NCBI GenBank assembly: GCA_958299035.1
Contig: CATQJL010000305.1
Span: 73,872,792 to 73,936,791, forward strand
DNA length: 64,000 nucleotides
Direction of reading: 5' to 3'
Origin: Cylicocyclus nassatus
Taxonomy: Eukaryota > Nematoda > Chromadorea > Rhabditida > Strongylidae
Of the stretch, positions 1 to 8,738 are shown piece by piece. The position numbers and the translations under genes were made by a program. How positions within the stretch are numbered: the first letter of the stretch is position 1; every line of letters starts with the position of its first letter. Below the pieces are notes generated by a model, which ran no database searches, had not been told where the DNA came from, and worked only from the letters and a program-made list of their open reading frames with translations.

Positions 1-61
1 GACTCGAACCCCTGACCCTTAGATTAAAAGTCTAATGCTCTACCAACTGAGCTAACGAGGC
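1..61 (-). tRNA. tRNA-Lys(UUU), partial at window edge
   Basis: Unit 1. The window starts inside the T stem, so tRNA positions 62-73 (T-stem 3' strand end, 3' acceptor strand and discriminator) are outside. The visible part (positions 1-61) is identical to the array consensus, with anticodon TTT. Confidence 0.93.
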
Positions 62-190
62 CTCGATGGCAGAAGCGGTTTATGTAATAAACATGTCGAA
101 ACCATATTGCAGGAATGTCCTCCGGCGCCCTTTAGGTACGATGGCACGATATTCATGAAAAAGCGTATAGTTTGGGCTGCCAAAACTATT

Positions 191-263
191 AGCCCCGTAG
201 GGGACTCGAACCCCTGACCCTTAGATCAAAAGTCTAATGCTCTACCAACTGAGCTAACGAGGG
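191..263 (-). tRNA. tRNA-Lys(UUU) with G37 and C1
   Basis: Two changes against consensus: A37 to G next to the anticodon, and G1 to C, which gives a C1-C72 mismatch at the end of the acceptor stem. Lysine tRNAs reading A-starting codons normally carry t6A at A37, impossible with G37. An identical copy lies at 4631-4703 because the block is duplicated. Function doubtful. Confidence 0.85.
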
Positions 264-762
264 CTCGATGGCAGAAGCGGTTTATGTAATAAACATGTCG
301 AAACCATATTGCAGGAATGTCCTCCGGCGCCCTTTAGGTACGATGGCACGATATTCATGAAAAAGCGTATAGTTTGGGCTGCCAAAACTATTAGCCCCGT
401 AGGGGACTCGAACCCCTGACCCTTAGATTAAAAGTCTAATGCTCTACCAACTGAGCTAACGAGGCCTCGATGGCAGAAGCGGTTCATGTAATAAACATGT
501 CGAAACCATATTGCAGGAATGTCCTCCGGCGCCCTTTAGGTACGATGGCACGATATTCATGAAAAAACGTATAGTTTGGGCTGCCAAAACTATTAGCCCC
601 GTAGGGGACTCGAACCCCTGACCCTTAGATTAAAAGTCTAATGCTCTACCAACTGAGCTAACGAGGCCTCGATGGCAGCAGCGTTTTATGTAATAAACAT
701 GTCGAAACCATATTGCAGGAATGTCCTCCGGCGCCCTTTAGGTACGATGCACGATATTCATG

Positions 763-767
763 AAAAA
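763..767 (-). terminator. Distal T5 Pol III terminator
   Basis: CTTTTTC on the transcribed strand, 29-33 nt after the tRNA, a likely backup terminator. Essentially invariant through the array, and T6 in seven F spacers of the left domain (spacers after the tRNAs starting at 393, 4833, 7254, 12901, 14514, 16329 and 17942). It is the only obvious stop for tRNAs behind an R spacer. Confidence 0.65.
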
Positions 768-771
768 GCGT

Positions 772-794
772 ATAGTTTGGGCTGCCAAAACTAT
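772..794 (-). other. Trailer hairpin after the tRNA
   Basis: Just 3' of the tRNA the transcribed strand reads ATAGTTTTGG-CAGC-CCAAACTAT: a 9-bp stem with one bulged T and a 4-nt loop. The T4 terminator lies in its 5' arm, so the full hairpin forms only if polymerase reads through to the distal T5. Rare loop or stem changes occur (GGGCTTCC at 10264-10271 and 12280-12287, GGGCCGCC near 17724, GGGTTGCC near 29620). Possible roles in 3' processing or termination are inference. Confidence 0.5.
787..790 (-). terminator. Proximal T4 Pol III terminator
   Basis: TTTT on the transcribed strand, 6-9 nt after tRNA position 73, the normal place for Pol III termination. Present in 267 trailers by my count; changed to TTCT in the R haplotype upstream of 51 tRNAs, all after 21.7 kb. 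Confidence 0.75.
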
Positions 795-806
795 TAGCCC
801 CGTAGG

Positions 807-817
807 GGACTCGAACC
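807..817 (-). promoter_or_regulatory. Internal B box (Pol III), reference unit
   Basis: GGTTCGAGTCC at tRNA positions 52-62 matches the B-box consensus GGTTCGANTCC perfectly. It recurs at tRNA start +11 to +21. It is damaged in recurrent classes: AATTCGAGTCC (10 copies), GATTCGAGTCC (48 copies), and single hits at G57 (29047) and T55 (63726). Confidence 0.85.
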
Positions 818-849
818 CCTGACCCTTAGATTAAAAGTCTAATGCTCTA

Positions 850-861
850 CCAACTGAGCTA
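850..861 (-). promoter_or_regulatory. Internal A box (Pol III), reference unit
   Basis: TAGCTCAGTTGG at tRNA positions 8-19 matches the eukaryotic A-box consensus TRGCNNARYNGG at every position. It is a TFIIIC site and also codes the D arm. It recurs in every unit at tRNA start +54 to +65; five copies have lost a conserved base (T8 to A at 23449, 40997, 45231 and 46642; G19 to C with A21 to T in the copy at 50407). Confidence 0.85.
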
Positions 862-868
862 ACGAGGC

Positions 869-997
869 CTCGATGGCAGAAGCGGTTTATGTAATAAACA
901 TGTCGAAACCATATTGCAGGAATGTCCTCCGGCGCCCTTTAGGTACGATGGCACGATATTCATGAAAAAGCGTATAGTTTGGGCTGCCAAAACTATT
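869..997. other. Inter-tRNA spacer, reference unit
   Basis: Typical 129-bp A-type spacer. From the tRNA 5' side it holds the upstream AT-rich inverted repeat, a conserved mid section with small symmetries (AGGA-ATG-TCCT; GGCGCC), two ACGAT direct repeats separated by GGC (the 201-bp classes lose one G here), the distal T5 run and the trailer hairpin of the next tRNA. No open reading frame of note and no second RNA gene is visible. Confidence 0.8.
885..899 (-). promoter_or_regulatory. Upstream AT-rich inverted repeat
   Basis: GTTTAT-TAC-ATAAAC on the minus strand, a perfect 6-bp inverted repeat with a 3-bp centre, lies at -31 to -17 from the mature tRNA 5' end. Position and base composition fit the TATA-like element that helps place TFIIIB on tRNA genes in several eukaryotes; the symmetry is not needed for that and may be a separate protein site. 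In B spacers the outer pair is lost (5-bp arms). In F spacers the T-to-C change creates a different palindrome, CATGT-TTATT-ACATG. Role is inference. Confidence 0.5.
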
Positions 998-1805
998 AGC
1001 CCCGTAGGGGACTCGAACCCCTGACCCTTAGATTAAAAGTCTAATGCTCTACCAACTGAGCTAACGAGGCCTCGATGGCAGAAGCGGTTTATGTAATAAA
1101 CATGTCGAAACCATATTGCAGGAATGTCCTCCGGCGCCCTTTAGGTACGATGGCACGATATTCATGAAAAAGCGTATAGTTTGGGCTGCCAAAACTATTA
1201 GCCCCGTAGGGGACTCGAACCCCTGACCCTTAGATTAAAAGTCTAATGCTCTACCAACTGAGCTAACGAGGCCTCGATGGCAGAAGCGGTTTATGTAATA
1301 AACATGTCGAAACCATATTGCAGGAATGTCCTCCGGCACCCTTTAGGTACGATGGCACGATATTCATGAAAAAGCGTATAGTTTGGGCTGCCAAAACTAT
1401 TAGCCCCGTAGGGGACTCGAACCCCTGACCCTTAGATTAAAAGTCTAATGCTCTACCAACTGAGCTAACGAGGCCTCGATGGCAGAAGCGGTTTATGTAA
1501 TAAACATGTCGAAACCATATTGCAGGAATGTCCTCCGGCGCCCTTTAGGTACGATGGCACGATATTCATGAAAAAGCGTATAGTTTGGGCTGCCAAAACT
1601 ATTAGCCCCGTAGGGGACTCGAACCCCTGACCCTTAGATTAAAAGTCTAATGCTCTACCAACTGAGCTAACGAGGCCTCGATGGCAGAAGCGGTTTATGT
1701 AATAAACATGTCGAAACCATATTGCAGGAATGTCCTCCGGCGCCCTTTAGGTACGATGGCACGATATTCATGAAAAAGCGTATAGTTTGGGCTGCCAAAA
1801 CTATT

Positions 1806-1878
1806 AGCCCCGTAGGGGACTCGAATTCCTGACCCTTAGATTAAAAGTCTAATGCTCTACCAACTGAGCTAACGAGGC
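1806..1878 (-). pseudogene. tRNA-Lys copy, T stem and B box broken
   Basis: CC to TT on the plus strand creates GAATTC and changes G52 and G53 to A in the tRNA. Two adjacent T-stem pairs (52-62, 53-61) become A-C mismatches and the B box reads AATTCGAGTCC. G53-C61 is nearly universal in tRNAs, so weak transcription and misfolding are expected. Same class at 2615, 6246, 6851, 8465, 9272, 10683, 11490, 17136 and 18749 (ten in all), only in the left domain. Anticodon TTT is unchanged. Calling it a pseudogene is inference. Confidence 0.7.
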
Positions 1879-2006
1879 CTCGATGGCAGAAGCGGTTTAT
1901 GTAATAAACATGTCGAAACCATATTGCAGGAATGTCCTCCGGCGCCCTTTAGGTACGATGCACGATATTCATGAAAAAGCGTATAGTTTGGGCTGCCAAA
2001 ACTATT

Positions 2007-2079
2007 AGCCCCGTAGGGGACTCGAACCCCTGACCCTTAGATTAGAAGTCTAATGCTCTACCAACTGAGCTAACGAGGC
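2007..2079 (-). tRNA. Lys-bodied tRNA with UCU (Arg) anticodon
   Basis: Identical to the consensus tRNA-Lys except T35 to C (plus-strand 2045), making loop CTTCTAA and anticodon TCT, which reads AGA, an arginine codon in the standard code. All stems and both promoter boxes are intact. U35 is a main LysRS determinant and C35 a main ArgRS determinant in the systems studied, so the one change could shift charging to arginine, or yield a mis-decoding tRNA if lysine is still loaded. It directly follows a broken-T-stem copy. Six sister copies exist. Confidence 0.85.
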
Positions 2080-2410
2080 CTCGATGGCAGAAGCGGTTTA
2101 TGTAATAAACATGTCGAAACCATATTGCAGGAATGTCCTCCGGCGCCCTTTAGGTACGATGGCACGATATTCATGAAAAAGCGTATAGTTTGGGCTGCCA
2201 AAACTATTAGCCCCGTAGGGGACTCGAACCCCTGACCCTTAGATTAAAAGTCTAATGCTCTACCAACTGAGCTAACGAGGCCTCGATGGCAGAAGCGGTT
2301 TATGTAATAAACATGTCGAAACCATATTGCAGGAATGTCCTCCGGCGCCCTTTAGGTACGATGGCACGATATTCATGAAAAAGCGTATAGTTTGGGCTGC
2401 CAAAACTATT

Positions 2411-2485
2411 AGCCCCGTAGGGGACTCGAACCCCTGACACCCTTAGATTAAAAGTCTAATGCTCTACCAACTGAGCTAACGAGGC
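2411..2485 (-). tRNA. tRNA-Lys(UUU) with 7-nt variable region
   Basis: Two extra bases in the variable region (plus strand GACACCC for GACCC) lengthen it from 5 to 7 nt and the unit to 204 bp. The stems are intact. This change marks the right end of the block shared with 4441-6870. Confidence 0.8.
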
Positions 2486-2815
2486 CTCGATGGCAGAAGC
2501 GGTTTATGTAATAAACATGTCGAAACCATATTGCAGGAATGTCCTCCGGCGCCCTTTAGGTACGATGGCACGATATTCATGAAAAAGCGTATAGTTTGGG
2601 CTGCCAAAACTATTAGCCCCGTAGGGGACTCGAATTCCTGACCCTTAGATTAAAAGTCTAATGCTCTACCAACTGAGCTAACGAGGCCTCGATGGCAGAA
2701 GCGGTTTATGTAATAAACATGTCGAAACCATATTGCAGGAATGTCCTCCGGCGCCCTTTAGGTACGATGCACGATATTCATGAAAAAGCGTATAGTTTGG
2801 GCTGCCAAAACTATT

Positions 2816-2888
2816 AGCCCCGTAGGGGACTCGAACCCCTGACCCTTAGATTAGAAGTCTAATGCTCTACCAACTGAGCTAACGAGGC
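2816..2888 (-). tRNA. Lys-bodied tRNA with UCU (Arg) anticodon
   Basis: Second copy with C35 (plus-strand 2854). It again follows a broken-T-stem unit (2615) across a 201-bp C spacer, so the pair is a dimer module repeated 0.8 kb after the first. Confidence 0.85.
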
Positions 2889-3622
2889 CTCGATGGCAGA
2901 AGCGGTTTATGTAATAAACATGTCGAAACCATATTGCAGGAATGTCCTCCGGCGCCCTTTAGGTACGATGGCACGATATTCATGAAAAAGCGTATAGTTT
3001 GGGCTGCCAAAACTATTAGCCCCGTAGGGGACTCGAACCCCTGACCCTTAGATTAAAAGTCTAATGCTCTACCAACTGAGCTAACGAGGCCTCGATGGCA
3101 GAAGCGGTTTATGTAATAAACATGTCGAAACCATATTGCAGAAATGTCCTCCGGCGCCCTTTAGGTACGATGGCACGATATTCATGAAAAAGCGTATAGT
3201 TTGGGCTGCCAAAACTATTAGCCCCGTAGGGGACTCGAACCCCTGACCCTTAGATTAAAAGTCTAATGCTCTACCAACTGAGCTAACGAGGCCTCGATGG
3301 CAGAAGCGGTTTATGTAATAAACATGTCGAAACCATATTGCAGGAATGTCCTCCGGCACCCTTTAGGTACGATGGCACGATATTCATGAAAAAGCGTATA
3401 GTTTGGGCTGCCAAAACTATTAGCCCCGTAGGGGACTCGAACCCCTGACCCTTAGATTAAAAGTCTAATGCTCTACCAACTGAGCTAACGAGGCCTCGAT
3501 GGCAGCAGCGTTTTATGTAATAAACATGTCGAAACCATATTGCAGGAATGTCCTCCGGCGCCCTTTAGGTACGATGCACGATATTCATGAAAAAGCGTAT
3601 AGTTTGGGCTGCCAAAACTATT

Positions 3623-3695
3623 AGCCCCTTAGGGGACTCGAATCCCTGACCCTTAGATTAAAAGTCTAATGCTCTACCAACTGAGCTAACGAGGC
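3623..3695 (-). pseudogene. tRNA-Lys copy with A67 and A53
   Basis: Exemplar of the commonest variant (44 copies). C67 to A breaks pair 6-67 in the acceptor stem and G53 to A breaks the conserved 53-61 pair and alters the B box to GATTCGAGTCC. Anticodon TTT intact. Left coordinates of the class: 3623, 4026, 10079, 12095, 13909, 15522, 19353, 19756, 20159, 20562, 20965, 21368, 22174, 22577, 23787, 24190, 24996, 25399, 29434, 30849, 31251, 31856, 33670, 34679, 35082, 36495, 36898, 40730, 42948, 44964, 45367, 46778, 48794, 49601, 49802, 50810, 51011, 52221, 52422, 54439, 54640, 56253, 62096, 63103. Almost always preceded by a B spacer. Reduced function is likely but unproven. Confidence 0.65.
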
Positions 3696-4630
3696 CTCGA
3701 TGGCAGAAGCGGTTTATGTAATAAACATGTCGAAACCATATTGCAGGAATGTCCTCCGGCGCCCTTTAGGTACGATGGCACGATATTCATGAAAAAGCGT
3801 ATAGTTTGGGCTGCCAAAACTATTAGCCCCGTAGGGGACTCGAACCCCTGACCCTTAGATTAAAAGTCTAATGCTCTACCAACTGAGCTAACGAGGCCTC
3901 GATGGCAGCAGCGTTTTATGTAATAAACATGTCGAAACCATATTGCAGGAATGTCCTCCGGCGCCCTTTAGGTACGATGCACGATATTCATGAAAAAGCG
4001 TATAGTTTGGGCTGCCAAAACTATTAGCCCCTTAGGGGACTCGAATCCCTGACCCTTAGATTAAAAGTCTAATGCTCTACCAACTGAGCTAACGAGGCCT
4101 CGATGGCAGAAGCGGTTTATGTAATAAACATGTCGAAACCATATTGCAGGAATGTCCTCCGGCGCCCTTTAGGTACGATGGCACGATATTCATGAAAAAG
4201 CGTATAGTTTGGGCTGCCAAAACTATTAGCCCCGTAGGGGACTCGAACCCCTGACCCTTAGATTAAAAGTCTAATGCTCTACCAACTGAGCTAACGAGGC
4301 CTCGATGGCAGCAGCGTTTTATGTAATAAACATGTCGAAACCATATTGCAGGAATGTCCTCCGGCGCCCTTTAGGTACGATGCACGATATTCATGAAAAA
4401 GCGTATAGTTTGGGCTGCCAAAACTATTAGCCCCGTAGGGGACTCGAACCCCTGACCCTTAGATTAAAAGTCTAATGCTCTACCAACTGAGCTAACGAGG
4501 CCTCGATGGCAGAAGCGGTTTATGTAATAAACATGTCGAAACCATATTGCAGGAATGTCCTCCGGCGCCCTTTAGGTACGATGGCACGATATTCATGAAA
4601 AAGCGTATAGTTTGGGCTGCCAAAACTATT

Positions 4631-4703
4631 AGCCCCGTAGGGGACTCGAACCCCTGACCCTTAGATCAAAAGTCTAATGCTCTACCAACTGAGCTAACGA
4701 GGG
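4631..4703 (-). tRNA. tRNA-Lys(UUU) with G37 and C1
   Basis: Duplicate of the copy at 191-263, at an offset of 4440 bp, with the same G37 and C1 changes and the same flanking spacers. Confidence 0.85.
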
Positions 4704-6446
4704 CTCGATGGCAGAAGCGGTTTATGTAATAAACATGTCGAAACCATATTGCAGGAATGTCCTCCGGCGCCCTTTAGGTACGATGGCACGATATTCATGA
4801 AAAAGCGTATAGTTTGGGCTGCCAAAACTATTAGCCCCGTAGGGGACTCGAACCCCTGACCCTTAGATTAAAAGTCTAATGCTCTACCAACTGAGCTAAC
4901 GAGGCCTCGATGGCAGAAGCGGTTCATGTAATAAACATGTCGAAACCATATTGCAGGAATGTCCTCCGGCGCCCTTTAGGTACGATGGCACGATATTCAT
5001 GAAAAAACGTATAGTTTGGGCTGCCAAAACTATTAGCCCCGTAGGGGACTCGAACCCCTGACCCTTAGATTAAAAGTCTAATGCTCTACCAACTGAGCTA
5101 ACGAGGCCTCGATGGCAGCAGCGTTTTATGTAATAAACATGTCGAAACCATATTGCAGGAATGTCCTCCGGCGCCCTTTAGGTACGATGCACGATATTCA
5201 TGAAAAAGCGTATAGTTTGGGCTGCCAAAACTATTAGCCCCGTAGGGGACTCGAACCCCTGACCCTTAGATTAAAAGTCTAATGCTCTACCAACTGAGCT
5301 AACGAGGCCTCGATGGCAGAAGCGGTTTATGTAATAAACATGTCGAAACCATATTGCAGGAATGTCCTCCGGCGCCCTTTAGGTACGATGGCACGATATT
5401 CATGAAAAAGCGTATAGTTTGGGCTGCCAAAACTATTAGCCCCGTAGGGGACTCGAACCCCTGACCCTTAGATTAAAAGTCTAATGCTCTACCAACTGAG
5501 CTAACGAGGCCTCGATGGCAGAAGCGGTTTATGTAATAAACATGTCGAAACCATATTGCAGGAATGTCCTCCGGCGCCCTTTAGGTACGATGGCACGATA
5601 TTCATGAAAAAGCGTATAGTTTGGGCTGCCAAAACTATTAGCCCCGTAGGGGACTCGAACCCCTGACCCTTAGATTAAAAGTCTAATGCTCTACCAACTG
5701 AGCTAACGAGGCCTCGATGGCAGAAGCGGTTTATGTAATAAACATGTCGAAACCATATTGCAGGAATGTCCTCCGGCACCCTTTAGGTACGATGGCACGA
5801 TATTCATGAAAAAGCGTATAGTTTGGGCTGCCAAAACTATTAGCCCCGTAGGGGACTCGAACCCCTGACCCTTAGATTAAAAGTCTAATGCTCTACCAAC
5901 TGAGCTAACGAGGCCTCGATGGCAGAAGCGGTTTATGTAATAAACATGTCGAAACCATATTGCAGGAATGTCCTCCGGCGCCCTTTAGGTACGATGGCAC
6001 GATATTCATGAAAAAGCGTATAGTTTGGGCTGCCAAAACTATTAGCCCCGTAGGGGACTCGAACCCCTGACCCTTAGATTAAAAGTCTAATGCTCTACCA
6101 ACTGAGCTAACGAGGCCTCGATGGCAGAAGCGGTTTATGTAATAAACATGTCGAAACCATATTGCAGGAATGTCCTCCGGCGCCCTTTAGGTACGATGGC
6201 ACGATATTCATGAAAAAGCGTATAGTTTGGGCTGCCAAAACTATTAGCCCCGTAGGGGACTCGAATTCCTGACCCTTAGATTAAAAGTCTAATGCTCTAC
6301 CAACTGAGCTAACGAGGCCTCGATGGCAGAAGCGGTTTATGTAATAAACATGTCGAAACCATATTGCAGGAATGTCCTCCGGCGCCCTTTAGGTACGATG
6401 CACGATATTCATGAAAAAGCGTATAGTTTGGGCTGCCAAAACTATT

Positions 6447-6519
6447 AGCCCCGTAGGGGACTCGAACCCCTGACCCTTAGATTAGAAGTCTAATGCTCTA
6501 CCAACTGAGCTAACGAGGC
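6447..6519 (-). tRNA. Lys-bodied tRNA with UCU (Arg) anticodon
   Basis: Third copy, C35 at plus-strand 6485; it is the 4440-bp-offset duplicate of the copy at 2007. It follows the broken-T-stem unit at 6246. Confidence 0.85.
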
Positions 6520-7051
6520 CTCGATGGCAGAAGCGGTTTATGTAATAAACATGTCGAAACCATATTGCAGGAATGTCCTCCGGCGCCCTTTAGGTACGAT
6601 GGCACGATATTCATGAAAAAGCGTATAGTTTGGGCTGCCAAAACTATTAGCCCCGTAGGGGACTCGAACCCCTGACCCTTAGATTAAAAGTCTAATGCTC
6701 TACCAACTGAGCTAACGAGGCCTCGATGGCAGAAGCGGTTTATGTAATAAACATGTCGAAACCATATTGCAGGAATGTCCTCCGGCGCCCTTTAGGTACG
6801 ATGGCACGATATTCATGAAAAAGCGTATAGTTTGGGCTGCCAAAACTATTAGCCCCGTAGGGGACTCGAATTCCTGACCCTTAGATTAAAAGTCTAATGC
6901 TCTACCAACTGAGCTAACGAGGCCTCGATGGCAGAAGCGGTTTATGTAATAAACATGTCGAAACCATATTGCAGGAATGTCCTCCGGCGCCCTTTAGGTA
7001 CGATGCACGATATTCATGAAAAAGCGTATAGTTTGGGCTGCCAAAACTATT

Positions 7052-7124
7052 AGCCCCGTAGGGGACTCGAACCCCTGACCCTTAGATTAGAAGTCTAATG
7101 CTCTACCAACTGAGCTAACGAGGC
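7052..7124 (-). tRNA. Lys-bodied tRNA with UCU (Arg) anticodon
   Basis: Fourth copy, C35 at plus-strand 7090, after the broken-T-stem unit at 6851. Here the next unit is one with an F spacer, unlike the copy at 2816, so the block boundary lies just after this module. Confidence 0.85.
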
Positions 7125-8665
7125 CTCGATGGCAGAAGCGGTTTATGTAATAAACATGTCGAAACCATATTGCAGGAATGTCCTCCGGCGCCCTTTAGGT
7201 ACGATGGCACGATATTCATGAAAAAGCGTATAGTTTGGGCTGCCAAAACTATTAGCCCCGTAGGGGACTCGAACCCCTGACCCTTAGATTAAAAGTCTAA
7301 TGCTCTACCAACTGAGCTAACGAGGCCTCGATGGCAGAAGCGGTTCATGTAATAAACATGTCGAAACCATATTGCAGGAATGTCCTCCGGCGCCCTTTAG
7401 GTACGATGGCACGATATTCATGAAAAAACGTATAGTTTGGGCTGCCAAAACTATTAGCCCCGTAGGGGACTCGAACCCCTGACCCTTAGATTAAAAGTCT
7501 AATGCTCTACCAACTGAGCTAACGAGGCCTCGATGGCAGCAGCGTTTTATGTAATAAACATGTCGAAACCATATTGCAGGAATGTCCTCCGGCGCCCTTT
7601 AGGTACGATGCACGATATTCACGAAAAAGCGTATAGTTTGGGCTGCCAAAACTATTAGCCCCGTAGGGGACTCGAACCCCTGACCCTTAGATTAAAAGTC
7701 TAATGCTCTACCAACTGAGCTAACGAGGCCTCGATGGCAGAAGCGGTTTATGTAATAAACATGTCGAAACCATATTGCAGGAATGTCCTCCGGCGCCCTT
7801 TAGGTACGATGGCACGATATTCATGAAAAAGCGTATAGTTTGGGCTGCCAAAACTATTAGCCCCGTAGGGGACTCGAACCCCTGACCCTTAGATTAAAAG
7901 TCTAATGCTCTACCAACTGAGCTAACGAGGCCTCGATGGCAGAAGCGGTTTATGTAATAAACATGTCGAAACCATATTGCAGGAATGTCCTCCGGCGCCC
8001 TTTAGGTACGATGGCACGATATTCATGAAAAAGCGTATAGTTTGGGCTGCCAAAACTATTAGCCCCGTAGGGGACTCGAACCCCTGACCCTTAGATTAAA
8101 AGTCTAATGCTCTACCAACTGAGCTAACGAGGCCTCGATGGCAGAAGCGGTTTATGTAATAAACATGTCGAAACCATATTGCAGGAATGTCCTCCGGCAC
8201 CCTTTAGGTACGATGGCACGATATTCATGAAAAAGCGTATAGTTTGGGCTGCCAAAACTATTAGCCCCGTAGGGGACTCGAACCCCTGACCCTTAGATTA
8301 AAAGTCTAATGCTCTACCAACTGAGCTAACGAGGCCTCGATGGCAGAAGCGGTTTATGTAATAAACATGTCGAAACCATATTGCAGGAATGTCCTCCGGC
8401 GCCCTTTAGGTACGATGGCACGATATTCATGAAAAAGCGTATAGTTTGGGCTGCCAAAACTATTAGCCCCGTAGGGGACTCGAATTCCTGACCCTTAGAT
8501 TAAAAGTCTAATGCTCTACCAACTGAGCTAACGAGGCCTCGATGGCAGAAGCGGTTTATGTAATAAACATGTCGAAACCATATTGCAGGAATGTCCTCCG
8601 GCGCCCTTTAGGTACGATGCACGATATTCATGAAAAAGCGTATAGTTTGGGCTGCCAAAACTATT

Positions 8666-8738
8666 AGCCCCGTAGGGGACTCGAACCCCTGACCCTTAGA
8701 TTAGAAGTCTAATGCTCTACCAACTGAGCTAACGAGGC
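8666..8738 (-). tRNA. Lys-bodied tRNA with UCU (Arg) anticodon
   Basis: Fifth copy, C35 at plus-strand 8704, after the broken-T-stem unit at 8465 and its C spacer. Confidence 0.85.

Larger units (their letters stand above)
796..868 (-). tRNA. tRNA-Lys(UUU), consensus copy
   Basis: Reference copy for the array (unit 5). Read on the minus strand: acceptor GCCTCGT pairs with ACGGGGC (7 bp, one T4-G69 wobble); T8 A9; D stem GCTC/GAGC with 8-nt loop AGTTGGTA; A26; anticodon stem TTAGA/TCTAA with loop CTTTTAA, anticodon TTT at 34-36; 5-nt variable region GGGTC; T stem AGGGG/CCCCT with loop TTCGAGT; discriminator T73. Length 73 nt, no intron, no encoded CCA. The UUU anticodon decodes AAA (and AAG by wobble) as lysine. 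D and anticodon arms resemble other eukaryotic tRNA-Lys. Odd: U73, whereas bacterial tRNA-Lys usually has A73 and eukaryotic G73. About 206 of 318 copies carry exactly this sequence. Confidence 0.96.
1..2430. repeat. 2.43-kb block, first copy
   Basis: Matches 4441-6870 base for base as far as I can read, including private markers (G37/C1 tRNA at 191, GGCACCC spacer near 1336, broken tRNA at 1806, UCU tRNA at 2007). The copies part at 2431, where the two-base insertion lies. The left end is cut by the window. Confidence 0.88.
1..4300 (-). tRNA. tRNA cluster, units 1-22
   Basis: 22 tRNA genes. Left coordinates (each 73 bp unless stated): 1 (partial), 191, 393, 595, 796, 998, 1200, 1402, 1604, 1806, 2007, 2209, 2411 (75 bp), 2615, 2816, 3018, 3220, 3422, 3623, 3825, 4026, 4228. 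Non-consensus: 191 (G37 and C1), 1806 and 2615 (T stem broken), 2007 and 2816 (anticodon TCT), 2411 (long variable region), 3623 and 4026 (A67 plus A53). All others carry the consensus tRNA-Lys(UUU). B spacers follow 595, 3422, 3825 and 4228. Confidence 0.93.
4441..6870. repeat. 2.43-kb block, second copy
   Basis: Second copy of the 12-unit block, offset 4440 bp (22 units) from the first. The absence of differences implies a recent duplication or conversion, or an assembly loop. Confidence 0.88.

Noticed and set aside
796..868. Anticodon read as suppressor or Phe
   Set aside because: The loop is CTTTTAA between five-pair stems, which fixes the anticodon as TTT on the minus strand (Lys). Reading the plus strand (AAA, Phe-like codon) gives no cloverleaf.
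885..899. Replication origin or recombinase site at the AT inverted repeat
   Set aside because: It is short, present in every unit and at the normal place for an upstream tRNA promoter element; nothing else supports an origin or recombination site.
1806..1878. GAATTC sites as cloning-vector junctions
   Set aside because: The EcoRI hexamer arises from two substitutions inside an otherwise normal tRNA copy, is at the same tRNA position in ten units, and has no vector sequence next to it.
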